A stretch of DNA of 64,000 nucleotides from Desulfosarcina widdelii (GCF_009688965.1 NZ_AP021875.1:1922001-1986000); one strand, 5' to 3'; positions 24,850 through 32,903 are shown, counted from the first letter of the stretch. Program-made: numbers and translations. Notes: generated by a model from the letters alone, not told the origin.

Positions 24850-24859
24850 GAAAATCCCC

Positions 24860-25609
24860 TTATTTCTTGGCCCAATGGATGGCCGACTTGATGGCGGCGC
24901 CGGCGATCTCCGGCGTGATGACATCGCTGTTTTTCGCGTTGGCGTACTGGATCGCGTACTGCACAGCCCGTTTGACCAAACGGAAGTTGCCGTCGGACGT
25001 ATTCTTGGTGCCGGTTTTGTGCAGAATGGCGGCCACGTCCGCATTGATCTTGACTCCGGCGGCCTCCTTGGCGAAGATGATCACGTCGCTGTGTTTCATG
25101 GGGGAAAACATCACCGGATCGAATGTCAACGTCCATCCGCGTTCATTGGGCTGCATGAAAGGGATAAGCTTGCGCTCGCCAATCAGAATGAACGGACAAA
25201 GGCTCGCTTTCGTAAAATCGCGCATCAATTCGAGATGCCCGTTTTTAAGCCGGTCCACCTCGTCGATGAAAATTACCGCGTCCCGATTTTCAAAAAGGTA
25301 GTCCATGATATCGCGGTAACATCGCCCTTTTCGGTTCCCGACATTCTCGATACCAAGCTCCCGACACAGGTCCCGCAGGAATTCGAGTTCGCTGGAACGC
25401 CATATCCACGTGGAAGGAAGGTAAACCGTGTTGGGGTGATTGGCGTAATACCATTTAGCCGCCTCGCTCTTCCCTAGTCCGGCCCCACCGCAGATCATCC
25501 CGAAACAACCTTCACCGGTATCCATCTGGATATCTTCCATCATCATTAGAACGTTCCGGACATTCTGGGTTTGGATAAAAACCGAGTTGGACATCTTTAA
25601 TCCTGACAT
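24860..25609 (-). CDS. MuB-like transposition target-selection ATPase
   Basis: ATG 25609 has AAGGAG at suitable spacing. AAA+ motifs: Walker A GGAGLGKS (about residue 36) and Walker B VIFIDEVDRL (about residue 108). The C-terminal half has GTKNTSDGNFRLVKRAVQYA. Mu B binds target DNA and activates the transposase. It is encoded directly downstream of the DDE transposase, as in Mu. Confidence 0.85.
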   Translation of the reverse strand: MSGLKMSNSVFIQTQNVRNVLMMMEDIQMDTGEGCFGMICGGAGLGKSEAAKWYYANHPNTVYLPSTWIWRSSELEFLRDLCRELGIENVGNRKGRCYRDIMDYLFENRDAVIFIDEVDRLKNGHLELMRDFTKASLCPFILIGERKLIPFMQPNERGWTLTFDPVMFSPMKHSDVIIFAKEAAGVKINADVAAILHKTGTKNTSDGNFRLVKRAVQYAIQYANAKNSDVITPEIAGAAIKSAIHWAKK

Positions 25610-25648
25610 TGGGACTCCTTTCATTTGTATTTATTTTCACCGACGCCC

Positions 25649-27787
25649 TCACATCGCATCCGCGATAACCGCTTCTTTCTTGCGAACCTCTTCCCAATAA
25701 TCGTTCTTCTCAAGGCTGCGATACGCCGGTGTCTGCTCGAAATACCGCATAAACGCCATCCACTGCTTCGGGATCATCACCCCCCGGGCGTCAAGGCGCA
25801 CCAGCTGCTCGTACCGGTCCGGTTCGTCCATTCGATCCAGGTCGGCGAAAACGTTCACCGGCTCTTTTTCCTGGGATTCGAAATACTCGGCCGCTTCCTG
25901 CTCGATGCGTTTCTCTTCTGCGGCGGTGAGCTGTTTGGGCGCGGTTTCCCGGTCGATCTTCAGGGGGCCGGTGGGCGTCACGCCTTCGCGCAGCAGCTGC
26001 TGACGGTGGGCCGGCAGCACCTCTTTCTCCAGCAGCATCTTCGATAGTCCGCTGGCCAGCTTGTACTGGTGATTCTTGATAGCGATCTGCTGCTCAAGCT
26101 GGGCCACATCCTCGGCGGTGCCCAATTGCTTGGCCGCCGGGTGGGTTTTCTCCTGTTCGTAGGCGATACAGATAAATTCTCCGTCTTCGTATACGGCGAT
26201 ATAGCTCGGGTCCTGGAGATCGTAGCGGATCTCCACCTTGTGGTGGCGTCCGTACAGATCGTTGTGGTAGTAAAAGCGGCCCATATGGGAGATGCGGCTG
26301 GCCCGGATTAGGGCGTCTTTCCGGGCCCACATCAGGGCGGTCAACGCCATCGGGTCGACGCCTTCACCGCGACCGGGCTCGAACAGGTCAACGGGTGCCC
26401 ATCCCTTCAGGTATTTGCTGCGTTCCTGCGGCCGCCGGGCGTATTCGTCCATCCAGTTCGCCACCATGCAATGGGCCATTTCAATGGTCATGCATTTGCC
26501 ATCCATGATTTTTTCGTAAACCTTGCGATGGAGTTTTTCTCCGCGCATCATTCGCGGCGGCTTGGTGGCAATGGAGGTCCCGCTATAGGTGTCCGAGTGC
26601 CGCTCCATCTCGGCCATCGTGCCGAAAAAGCGCTCGACCGTTTTAGACTGCCCGTGGTAGGCCCAGGCGAAAATGGTCTGGATTCCAAGATCGCTGTAAA
26701 TACCGGACAACCCGGCCTGTTCGAGGTCGGTCTCCAGGGCAGTCCCTTTGAAATATTTGGCCTTGAATGCCTTTCCGTTGTCCAGGTAGACCACGCGCGG
26801 GATCTTGCCCAGCATCAGGATCGCCCGGCGCAGGGCCGTGGAGATGGCTGCGGTGTTTTCGGAAGGGGCGATCTCCCATCCACAGGGCATATTCGAACGC
26901 ATGTCGAAAAACGTGATCAGCTGCATCCGGGTCGGCTTGCCGGTCCACGGATTGAGAATTTCGAAATTCAGCTTGTGCCCGTCTGCAACCAGGACATCGC
27001 CCACGTTAATCAGTTCCGGGTTGCGCTCGATGGAATAGCAGCAGTTGTCGTTCCAGTATTTTTTACCGTGCCGCTGGAAGCACCAGATGTCGTAATTGTG
27101 GGTCCTGAATTTCTCGATCCATCGCCGGTAGGTATTCGGGCTGTGCCCGTTGTCGATCCCCAGGCCGGCCATGCGCTTCTTGGCCTCCCGGATCACCTCG
27201 GCGATGAGGAGTTTATTGGGATGCAGCGCCACCTGGAGGATGATCGTGGCCTGCTGCGCGGTGATGAGGGTCTTTCCTTTATGGGCCTTGCCACGCTTAT
27301 CCGCCAGGTTCCCGCCGGATCGCACGGCCCGTTTCCATCCTTCTATGGTTTTCCAGGATACCGGCCCGACGATCTCGTAAATTTGCTGAAAGATGAGACC
27401 GCCGTTGTACGCCAGCATGAAGTTTTCACGGGCCGTGGCCTTGTTGCCGTGTCCGGCGGCGGCCAGGGTGCGGTTGTACTGCAGCAGCAGGTCGGTCTTT
27501 GCGCTGAAGATTTCCTTTTGCTTCTCGGTCATGGCCGGCACCGGTGTTTTCTCCGGCGCAACGGCGGGAAGGCGGCTGCCGGATGTCTCCGGCAGGTTGC
27601 AGACGCGCTCCTTATTATATAAGAGGCGGATATCCTCTGGGAGATTGTCTACCCGGTAATGTTTTGCCGGTCCACCTCGCCCCGAAACGAGATCATATCG
27701 CCACTTCTCGTTCTGAGCCCGTTTATTGACAGCCCTGACGGTGACGCAAAGCAATCCGGATATCTCTTTTGCCGTGATCGCCTGCAT
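25649..27787 (-). CDS. Mu-type DDE transposase (MuA-like)
   Basis: A 712-residue protein. The N-terminal HTH domain (MQAITAKEISGLLCVTVRAV) is followed by helical DNA-binding regions. The DDE core shows VGDVLVADGHKLNF (first Asp about residue 270), RVVYLDNGKAFKAKYF (second Asp about 337) and GQSKTVERFFGTM (Glu about 385). The C-terminal part (RIEQEAAEYFESQEKEP) is the MuB-interacting type of tail. Length agrees with MuA (663) family members. It drives integration and replicative transposition. Confidence 0.9.
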   Translation of the reverse strand: MQAITAKEISGLLCVTVRAVNKRAQNEKWRYDLVSGRGGPAKHYRVDNLPEDIRLLYNKERVCNLPETSGSRLPAVAPEKTPVPAMTEKQKEIFSAKTDLLLQYNRTLAAAGHGNKATARENFMLAYNGGLIFQQIYEIVGPVSWKTIEGWKRAVRSGGNLADKRGKAHKGKTLITAQQATIILQVALHPNKLLIAEVIREAKKRMAGLGIDNGHSPNTYRRWIEKFRTHNYDIWCFQRHGKKYWNDNCCYSIERNPELINVGDVLVADGHKLNFEILNPWTGKPTRMQLITFFDMRSNMPCGWEIAPSENTAAISTALRRAILMLGKIPRVVYLDNGKAFKAKYFKGTALETDLEQAGLSGIYSDLGIQTIFAWAYHGQSKTVERFFGTMAEMERHSDTYSGTSIATKPPRMMRGEKLHRKVYEKIMDGKCMTIEMAHCMVANWMDEYARRPQERSKYLKGWAPVDLFEPGRGEGVDPMALTALMWARKDALIRASRISHMGRFYYHNDLYGRHHKVEIRYDLQDPSYIAVYEDGEFICIAYEQEKTHPAAKQLGTAEDVAQLEQQIAIKNHQYKLASGLSKMLLEKEVLPAHRQQLLREGVTPTGPLKIDRETAPKQLTAAEEKRIEQEAAEYFESQEKEPVNVFADLDRMDEPDRYEQLVRLDARGVMIPKQWMAFMRYFEQTPAYRSLEKNDYWEEVRKKEAVIADAM

Positions 27788-27788
27788 A

Positions 27789-28412
27789 TCAGCCCTCGAT
27801 CAACCGTCTCAACCCGTCGAGCATATCCAGCATCTTCTTGCGGTCCACGCCCACAAACCGGTTCCGCTTGGCCTCGTAGATACTCTCCGTGATAGTTTTG
27901 AAGGCGTCCCGGAACGTTTCCGGCAGATCTTCCATCACGTTCTTGATCTTGCCGCGCAGGGTCTCGCCGCCGGTCTGGCCGCGCATGGCCTGTACCGCCC
28001 AGATCACATGCCGGGCCATGACGGTCTTTTCTTCCATGTCTCGGGCGCGATCAATCGCCAGCTTCCAGGCCCTGGGTTGTTCTTCCGGTTCGAGTTTGGT
28101 CAGCGGCCGCACCAGCGCCTCTTTTTCTGGGAAAAACGGAAACTCAATGTCCGCATTGCGGACATTCTCGACCACCTCGACGCCGGATGTCAGCTGGTAG
28201 GAAGTGGATCGGGCGATGTCGAAACGGTCCTTGACGTATTGTTCCCAGCTGTCGTGGGTGGTGCGATACAGTTCGCGCTCCTTGATTTCCTTGAGGGCCA
28301 GGCCGACCTGCATCCATGTGACCAGGTTGTCCTCGACGATTTTTTCGAGTCGGTCCCGGTCTGCCCATTCATCCCTGGTCAGCTGCATCACATCCATAGT
28401 TCCGTTTTTCAT
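27789..28412 (-). CDS. Hypothetical phage early protein (207 aa)
   Basis: ATG 28412 (MKNGTMDVMQLTRDEWADRD) is preceded by AAAGGTGGTGGG, so it is preferred over 28421. The N-terminal half, VEDNLVTWMQVGLALKEIKE then ELYRTTHDSWEQYVKDRFDI and ARSTSYQL, is the pattern of plasmid/phage DNA-binding proteins of the DUF3102/ParB-like helical type. Directly upstream of the transposase with one base gap. Confidence 0.6.
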   Translation of the reverse strand: MKNGTMDVMQLTRDEWADRDRLEKIVEDNLVTWMQVGLALKEIKERELYRTTHDSWEQYVKDRFDIARSTSYQLTSGVEVVENVRNADIEFPFFPEKEALVRPLTKLEPEEQPRAWKLAIDRARDMEEKTVMARHVIWAVQAMRGQTGGETLRGKIKNVMEDLPETFRDAFKTITESIYEAKRNRFVGVDRKKMLDMLDGLRRLIEG

Positions 28413-28425
28413 GCCCACCACCTTT

Positions 28426-28629
28426 TTATGCGTTACGATTGTTGATTAAATTTTCCGGACACCCCTTCTTCCGCAAATACGCCAGCACGCGCGCATCGTC
28501 GGCCTGGCCGTGAATCGTGCGCCAGGCCGCCTCCATCGATGCGCCGGTGATCATCGCCACATCGCCAATGGAAATGCTGTTCCTGTAAAGCCAGCTGGCC
28601 GCGCTATCCGGTTCTATCGGGGTCGGCAT
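28426..28629 (-). CDS. Small HTH-like phage protein (67 aa)
   Basis: ATG 28629 (MPTPIEPDSAASWLYRNSIS); the longer frame upstream is out of place within the zinc protein gene. SIGDVAMITGASMEAAWRTI looks like a helix-turn-helix. Abuts the zinc-ribbon gene upstream with 2 nt gap. Probably a small early regulator. Confidence 0.5.
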   Translation of the reverse strand: MPTPIEPDSAASWLYRNSISIGDVAMITGASMEAAWRTIHGQADDARVLAYLRKKGCPENLINNRNA

Positions 28630-28631
28630 CT

Positions 28632-28928
28632 CTATCCCTCTATGGAAATGATGGAAGGAACAACGGCACCGGGAATGCCGACGAGATGTTTTGCGACGGC
28701 CAGGCAGCCCTCGCAGCCGCATTGGCATCCGAAAAGGATGTCGACATAGAGCCCGTCCGACTTCCCGCACAGGATCCCCGAAATCCCTTCGTACAGCTTT
28801 TTCTGGCAATCGCCGCACGGGACGCTCCAGGGAGAATCTTCAGGAAGATCGTCTCCACGGTCTTTTTCAGAAAATTCCAGCACGTTTACCGAATCGCAAA
28901 TGGGACATTGGTTGATGATTCCGATCAT
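28632..28928 (-). CDS. Cysteine-rich phage protein (98 aa)
   Basis: MIGIINQCPICDSVNVLEFS, then VPCGDCQKKLYEGIS and ILFGCQCGCEGCLAVAKHLV: eight or more cysteines in CxxC pairs, indicating zinc sites. Overlaps the Ner-like gene by 4 nt. Function unknown. Confidence 0.55.
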   Translation of the reverse strand: MIGIINQCPICDSVNVLEFSEKDRGDDLPEDSPWSVPCGDCQKKLYEGISGILCGKSDGLYVDILFGCQCGCEGCLAVAKHLVGIPGAVVPSIISIEG

Positions 28929-29203
28929 GATCGCACCTCCTTGGTTGTGGTTTCAGACCAGAACGTCTGTCCCAGTCTGGCCTCGATGAAATTCCGGACT
29001 TTTTTTGGCGTACGCTTACCGTTGACCACCTGCGAAATATATTGCCGTGAGACGCCCAGCTCGTCGGCCCACTCGGACATCTTTTCACCCTTCGCCAGGG
29101 CGATGGAACGGATACGCCTGGCGGTCAGTTTCCGGCCGACCGTTTTTGAGTTGTCGTTTTCGTCTATATATAGAGTGTAGGTGATCTTTCTTCTGCGTGT
29201 CAT
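28925..29203 (-). CDS. Ner-like HTH regulator
   Basis: A 92-residue basic protein. The HTH is LAKGEKMSEWADELGVSRQY then ISQVVNGKRTPKKV, which also resembles the lambda-repressor type of fold. Position: second gene of the early operon, like Mu ner, which represses the early and repressor promoters. It may work together with the divergent XRE repressor. Confidence 0.65.
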   Translation of the reverse strand: MTRRRKITYTLYIDENDNSKTVGRKLTARRIRSIALAKGEKMSEWADELGVSRQYISQVVNGKRTPKKVRNFIEARLGQTFWSETTTKEVRS

Positions 29204-29704
29204 TTACAGCTCCGATTCCAGTTTTCTTACCGTTCGGTTGTGCTCCCGGATTGCCATCTTGGCTTCGGCCCAGGAGAGTAGTTTTTGTTCATGATCTCCG
29301 ATAACCCGATTTCCGATTGGCCTGGCCATGACATCGAGCACGGAACATTTCCCCACCGCTGCACAAAAAACCGGTACCGCCTTCAGGGGAATCTGCCGGG
29401 ATGGCGCGTTTGGATTTAGCCATTTTTCGAAAGTCTCAGTGGTCAGCCGCTGGCTGTTTCCATTGGTGAGGCAGACTCCGTAGGCGTCGGCCAGGTCATT
29501 CATCTTGTCGACAACCTGGTCGCGGGACATCCCGCTGCTGAGAACGTCTTTATTCATGACCTCTTTGATTGATCGGGTCACATTCAGGGTGGGCTGATCG
29601 AAGAGTCCGCGTTGGATGGTGATGGGTTTATTCATCTTGTCCGCCGATTCGATCCGATTTGTCCGGTTTTTGCGATTACTCGGACATTGACATTCCGGGT
29701 TCAT
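29204..29704 (-). CDS. First gene of the early operon, hypothetical regulator
   Basis: MNPECQCPSNRKNRTNRIES..., or from MNKPITIQRGLFDQPTLN at 29635; neither start has a strong ribosome binding site. Contains TLNVTRSIKEVMNKDVLSSG, MSRDQVVDKMNDLADAYGVC and WLNPNAPSRQIPLKAVPVFC, resembling phage proteins that choose or monitor replication state. Directly downstream of a consensus sigma-70 promoter. Function unknown. Confidence 0.6.
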   Translation of the reverse strand: MNPECQCPSNRKNRTNRIESADKMNKPITIQRGLFDQPTLNVTRSIKEVMNKDVLSSGMSRDQVVDKMNDLADAYGVCLTNGNSQRLTTETFEKWLNPNAPSRQIPLKAVPVFCAAVGKCSVLDVMARPIGNRVIGDHEQKLLSWAEAKMAIREHNRTVRKLESEL

Positions 29705-29750
29705 CTAAATTAGAGTGAAACCGGTGCTAACTTGTGAAGCACTAAAAATG

Positions 29751-29779
29751 GTTATAGGGCAATTTTTTTGGCCAGTCAA
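29751..29779 (-). promoter_or_regulatory. Early promoter (leftward)
   Basis: On the minus strand: -35 TTGACT (29774-29779) and -10 TATAAC (29751-29756) with a 17-bp spacer. This matches the sigma-70 consensus well and points at the early operon beginning at 29704. An operator-like repeat lies 10 bp upstream. Confidence 0.75.
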
Positions 29780-29789
29780 GTAATTTATT

Positions 29790-29924
29790 GGTTCCAACTT
29801 TATTTTTGACGTAATTTTTTAAACTGTTCTATAAGTTGTTGAGACAATAGAAAATATATGTCTGTTCCCACTTCGAAAAACGGTTCCAGCTTAAGTTCCA
29901 GCTTTCAAAATGAAAGTGGGAACC
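29790..29924. repeat. Cluster of five repressor operator-like repeats
   Basis: Consensus GGTTCC(A/C)(A/G)CTTT occurs at 29790-29801, 29864-29873, 29882-29892, 29894-29905 and, inverted, at 29913-29924. Four copies lie inside the first codons of the repressor gene itself, which would allow tight autoregulation. They are not explained by coding need alone because the same motif sits outside the gene too. Confidence 0.65.
29806..29835 (+). promoter_or_regulatory. Repressor promoter (rightward)
   Basis: -35 TTGACG (29806-29811) and -10 TATAAG (29830-29835), 18-bp spacer. The start codon at 29858 is only about 23 nt downstream of the -10, so the leader is very short and no ribosome binding site is seen. 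Confidence 0.65.
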
Positions 29925-30322
29925 GAGAATCGTTTCATTTTAGACTTAAAAGAAAGCGAAAAGAGTTAGATATTAGCCAGCAAAAATTGGCTGATATGAT
30001 AGGTGTTACTAAAAATACAATTCAAAGTTGGGAAAGATCTACATTTCCAAAAGGCGACCACTTAATTACGCTTTCGACAATATTTTCTTGTTCTACGGAT
30101 TGGCTGCTTAAAGGTGAGAATGATACCAATGGAAGCCAAGTGGCATATATAGACTATGCCACGCAGCTTGTGTATGAAGTAGAAAAGGAGGTGAAAACTA
30201 AATTGAACGACAGCCAGCGCAAGGCGGTGGTTGAAATTTTGCGCAAAGAGATCGACAGGCGCAACCAGGAATCCAAGGATCAGATCGCCAAGCTATTAAC
30301 ATCGTTCATAGTTCGTGACTGA
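29858..30322 (+). CDS. Phage repressor, XRE family (CI/C-like)
   Basis: A 154-residue protein. The XRE helix-turn-helix is KELDISQQKLADMIGVTKNT then IQSWERSTFPKGDHLITLST, followed by IFSCSTDWLLKGEND. The C-terminal about 70 residues are helical, likely for dimerisation; no S24 peptidase domain. The N-terminal 25 residues (serine/asparagine-rich) are encoded by DNA carrying the operator repeats. It should maintain lysogeny by blocking the divergent early promoter. Confidence 0.8.
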   Translation: MSVPTSKNGSSLSSSFQNESGNRESFHFRLKRKRKELDISQQKLADMIGVTKNTIQSWERSTFPKGDHLITLSTIFSCSTDWLLKGENDTNGSQVAYIDYATQLVYEVEKEVKTKLNDSQRKAVVEILRKEIDRRNQESKDQIAKLLTSFIVRD

Positions 30323-30336
30323 AAAGGAGAGTGGTG

Positions 30337-30963
30337 ATGGAAGATCTCAGGGGCAAGCTAAGAGAGGCAATTGTCAGGAACGCGGATAAAGCGGAACCAA
30401 CTATTGAAAAGGGTCATGTTGCCGTCGGCAATGGTAATATTCAGGCTGGTGGAGATGTTAATATTTCCAATAATGAACGAAAAGTAGAACGGGTTAACCG
30501 CCTTCCGGAATGTGATGACATCGATGCCCGGCAAAAGAAATTTATACAGGACAAAATCTATCAGCTGGCCGACCGCGATGTTAAAAAGGGCGCGGATACA
30601 GGTAAGGCCCGGTCTTCCTGGTGGTCACGTCTTAGAAACAAATTCTATGTAAATTCATACACCTGCCTGAAACAATCCCAGTTCGACGACGTAATGAAAT
30701 GGCTCGACCAGCAGGTTGGAATGACCAGGTCGAAGCTTCGCAGAACCGACAAATCCACCTGGCGCAAGGAACTTTATACGGCCCTTAATGCAAAAAAAAG
30801 CCAGCTTAAAAAAACAAAAGAATGGCTTTACGATCAGGCCTATGAAATCACCGGAAAACGTGTTACATCCCTTAAAGACTTGAACGATACCAACCTCAAA
30901 AAACTGCATCAAATTCTTTTCAGCCGTTACAAAGGTGTGGGCTCACGCAAAAAAATCCGCTAA
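30337..30963 (+). CDS. ORF6C-domain-like phage cargo protein
   Basis: ATG 30337 has AAGGAGA at 6 nt spacing, better than the GTG codons just before. An N-terminal glycine/asparagine-rich strand (HVAVGNGNIQAGGDVNISNN) is followed by a region typical of the ORF6C domain in phage antirepressor-type proteins: QKKFIQDKIYQLADRDVKKG, then KFYVNSYTCLKQSQFDDVMK. The C-terminal half is very basic. Fifteen bases after the repressor gene, so probably expressed in the lysogen. Confidence 0.6.
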   Translation: MEDLRGKLREAIVRNADKAEPTIEKGHVAVGNGNIQAGGDVNISNNERKVERVNRLPECDDIDARQKKFIQDKIYQLADRDVKKGADTGKARSSWWSRLRNKFYVNSYTCLKQSQFDDVMKWLDQQVGMTRSKLRRTDKSTWRKELYTALNAKKSQLKKTKEWLYDQAYEITGKRVTSLKDLNDTNLKKLHQILFSRYKGVGSRKKIR

Positions 30964-30992
30964 TATTGTTGATTTTAAAGGAGGCCCATTTT

Positions 30993-31679
30993 ATGCAATT
31001 TTATTCAATAGAAAATAAAAACGATATTGGTATATCAATTAAAACAATTTCAATCGTCTCAGTGTTTATTTTATTATTTTTAGGGTGTGAAACTATCGTC
31101 GAAACAGAGGTTAGCCTGCAAGATCTTTTAAATTCAAAAACAAAAATAATCAGTGGAGACCTTTATGTTGAAGTGGCTGCTTGCGCCAGCCACGAAGATT
31201 CTCGCAAACCTTCTAATGCTGCTGTTCAGGCCCAACAAACAATTCCGATAATTTTCGAAGGTGCTGAATATATAGAATGTTTTTCAAAAAGTTTTGATTC
31301 TTTCGCGCATTTTAAAATTCCTATAGTTATCGACAAAGATATTGATGGAAAATTTGCATCCAATAAAAACGTAAATATCATTTCTAATAAAAATAACTTA
31401 TTATGGATTGGGATACCACCAGGAATTAAGAAAAAGATGGAGAATTTCAAAGAAGAAAGTTTTGGCGCGACTTCATTCGATCTCAAAGTTAACGTTATGA
31501 TAAATAATGATACGGGAAAAGATCATCCTTTTAAAGTGGTATCCGCCTATATAGATGGTCATCCATACGTTTATGGTGATTTGACGTCGCACAAAAACAG
31601 TAAATTTCTTGTTACATTATCCGACGTATCGGTAGACCAAGCTTTGAAAGATGGAAGGGCTTTAGTTTTGTTGCATTGA
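30993..31679 (+). CDS. Prophage cargo lipoprotein-like protein (AT-rich gene)
   Basis: ATG 30993 is preceded by AAAGGAGG; an upstream start at 30966 is less likely. N-terminal hydrophobic segment ends in FILLFLGCE, a lipoprotein-signal-like cleavage region. The rest is beta-rich (YVEVAACASHEDSRKPSNAA, then SFAHFKIPIVIDKDIDGKF). No named family recognised with confidence. Strongly AT-rich compared with the flanking host genes, so recently acquired. A surface-exclusion role is possible but speculative. Confidence 0.6.
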   Translation: MQFYSIENKNDIGISIKTISIVSVFILLFLGCETIVETEVSLQDLLNSKTKIISGDLYVEVAACASHEDSRKPSNAAVQAQQTIPIIFEGAEYIECFSKSFDSFAHFKIPIVIDKDIDGKFASNKNVNIISNKNNLLWIGIPPGIKKKMENFKEESFGATSFDLKVNVMINNDTGKDHPFKVVSAYIDGHPYVYGDLTSHKNSKFLVTLSDVSVDQALKDGRALVLLH

Positions 31680-31719
31680 TAGATAATGGCAATTTTTCTG
31701 TTATCAACGGAGGCTGAAA

Positions 31720-32262
31720 ATGGCGAACTGCCAGTCCTGCAACTCCGAAATATCCCCCGGGAGCCGCTGGTGCTCCATCTGCCACACCAACCTTAAAGAT
31801 CCTTTAATCGGCCGACTCGCTTCCCCAGGAAGACGCCTTGGCGCCTATTTTTTAGATGTGATAATATTTGGGTGTTTAATTGGGTTTTCGATAGTACCGG
31901 TCGCCGGAATAATTGCCCATGAAGAATTATCCGACAACCAGGTCATTGCTGTGCTTATCTGTGGAATGTTGTTTTTTGCTGCGGTTCTTTGGACACTCAT
32001 ATTGTTTAGAAACGGGCTGACCCCTGGTAAGAAATTCCTTGGCATTAAGGTTATCAAAGAGGATTGCGGCCGCGCTGGCTTTATTACCATGCTGATACGG
32101 GAGGTGATCGGTAAATCAATATCGAGCCTAATTTTTTCTTTGGGATTTTTATGGATACTTTTTGACCGTGATAATCAAGGCTGGCACGACAAATTAATGA
32201 ACACCTATGTAATACAACCGGACAATCAAAAACAGCTCGTCAAAGCTCAAGATAGTATTTAA
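31720..32262 (+). CDS. RDD-family membrane protein with N-terminal zinc ribbon
   Basis: A 180-residue protein. N-terminus MANCQSCNSEISPGSRWCSI then C, a double CxxC zinc ribbon. Then RRLGAYFLDVIIFGCLIGFS starts an RDD domain (RR..A..(I)D), with membrane helices near residues 40-60, 75-97 and 125-147 and the typical GLTPGKKFLGIKVIKEDCGR motif. AT-rich. With the lipoprotein it forms a cargo block on the lysogenic side of the prophage. Confidence 0.75.
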   Translation: MANCQSCNSEISPGSRWCSICHTNLKDPLIGRLASPGRRLGAYFLDVIIFGCLIGFSIVPVAGIIAHEELSDNQVIAVLICGMLFFAAVLWTLILFRNGLTPGKKFLGIKVIKEDCGRAGFITMLIREVIGKSISSLIFSLGFLWILFDRDNQGWHDKLMNTYVIQPDNQKQLVKAQDSI

Positions 32263-32275
32263 CAGATCACGACGC

Positions 32276-32310
32276 TTCCACGCTATCCATTTTTCTGAGA
32301 TAGCGTGGAA
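32276..32310. terminator. Strong hairpin, likely bidirectional terminator
   Basis: A perfect 12-bp stem TTCCACGCTATC/GATAGCGTGGAA with an 11-nt loop begins 13 nt after the RDD gene's stop. A short T-run lies in the loop and none directly after it, so terminator activity is likely but not certain. It closes the cargo operon. Confidence 0.6.
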
Positions 32311-32505
32311 ATCTGCCGAAAAATTTTTCAAAATCCACCCATATTTCTGATTTATCAAAGCTCACCATTTTCGACCTGCAGCACAGTACCACGTCAACGC
32401 ACAAAATCATACAAACCCGCGCCAACAGTGAATCAACGCACCACATCTGTACCCAAAAAGTGCCACAAAAAGACCATCAAATCCAGTAAATCATATTGCT
32501 GAGAT
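32311..32505. other. Prophage end region with repeated motif (candidate transposase-binding sites)
   Basis: Non-coding. The motif TCAACGCAC(A/C)A(A/C)ATC occurs twice, at 32394 and 32433 (39 bp apart). Mu-type ends carry several transposase-binding repeats, so these are candidates. The exact terminal CA dinucleotide could not be placed. Confidence 0.4.
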
Positions 32506-32507
32506 AG

Positions 32508-32903
32508 CCTGGTCCCCCATACGAAACTATCAACAAGGGATGGGGTAAGGTGCCCGAATGGGTCTTTGTAAGCAATGCTGGGAATCCATTGGATATAAAT
32601 AGCTGGAGAAGGCGGGTCTTTTACAAGGCCATTGAAAAGGCAGAACTCAGAAAGATTAGGGTGCATGATATCAGGCATACCTATGCGAGCTTGCTGATTC
32701 AGGCAGGTGAATCATTGGCGTATGTTCGGGATCAGCTCGGACACCATAGCATCAGCGTCACCGTTGACATCTATGGGCATCTTACACCAGGAGGGAATAA
32801 AGCAGCAGTTGACCGCCTTGATGATTCAACTCCGGAGCAACCATCCGCAACCTATGCGCAACCAACGAAAAAAGGGGCAACCAGTAAATGGCTAACCCCT
32901 TGA
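32508..32903 (+). pseudogene. Truncated tyrosine integrase (C-terminal part)
   Basis: The frame is open from 32508 and reads PYETINKGWGKVPEWVFVSN, then SWRRRVFYKAIEKAELRKIR, VHDIRHTYASLLIQAGESLA (HxxR box), LGHHSISVTVDIYGHL (catalytic Tyr). The first catalytic Arg and the whole N-terminal half are missing, because the reading frame is closed by a stop just before 32508. Probably the Mu-like phage inserted here. It points at, and almost touches, the 3' end of tRNA-Arg. Confidence 0.8.

Larger units (their letters stand above)
1..32505 (-). mobile_element. Mu-like transposable prophage (partial, left part outside window)
   Basis: Gene order runs from a divergent repressor (29858, plus strand) through a Ner-like regulator, DDE transposase, MuB-like ATPase, GemA-like and Gam-like proteins, then lysis, packaging, head, sheath, tube and baseplate genes, nearly all on the minus strand. 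The transposition module is Mu-type. The head and tail proteins belong to other families (DUF1073, DUF2213, DUF2184, DUF3383, DUF3277), so the phage is a mosaic. The repressor-side end is placed near 32500, where the host integrase reading frame resumes; this is approximate. The other end is beyond position 1. Confidence 0.85.
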
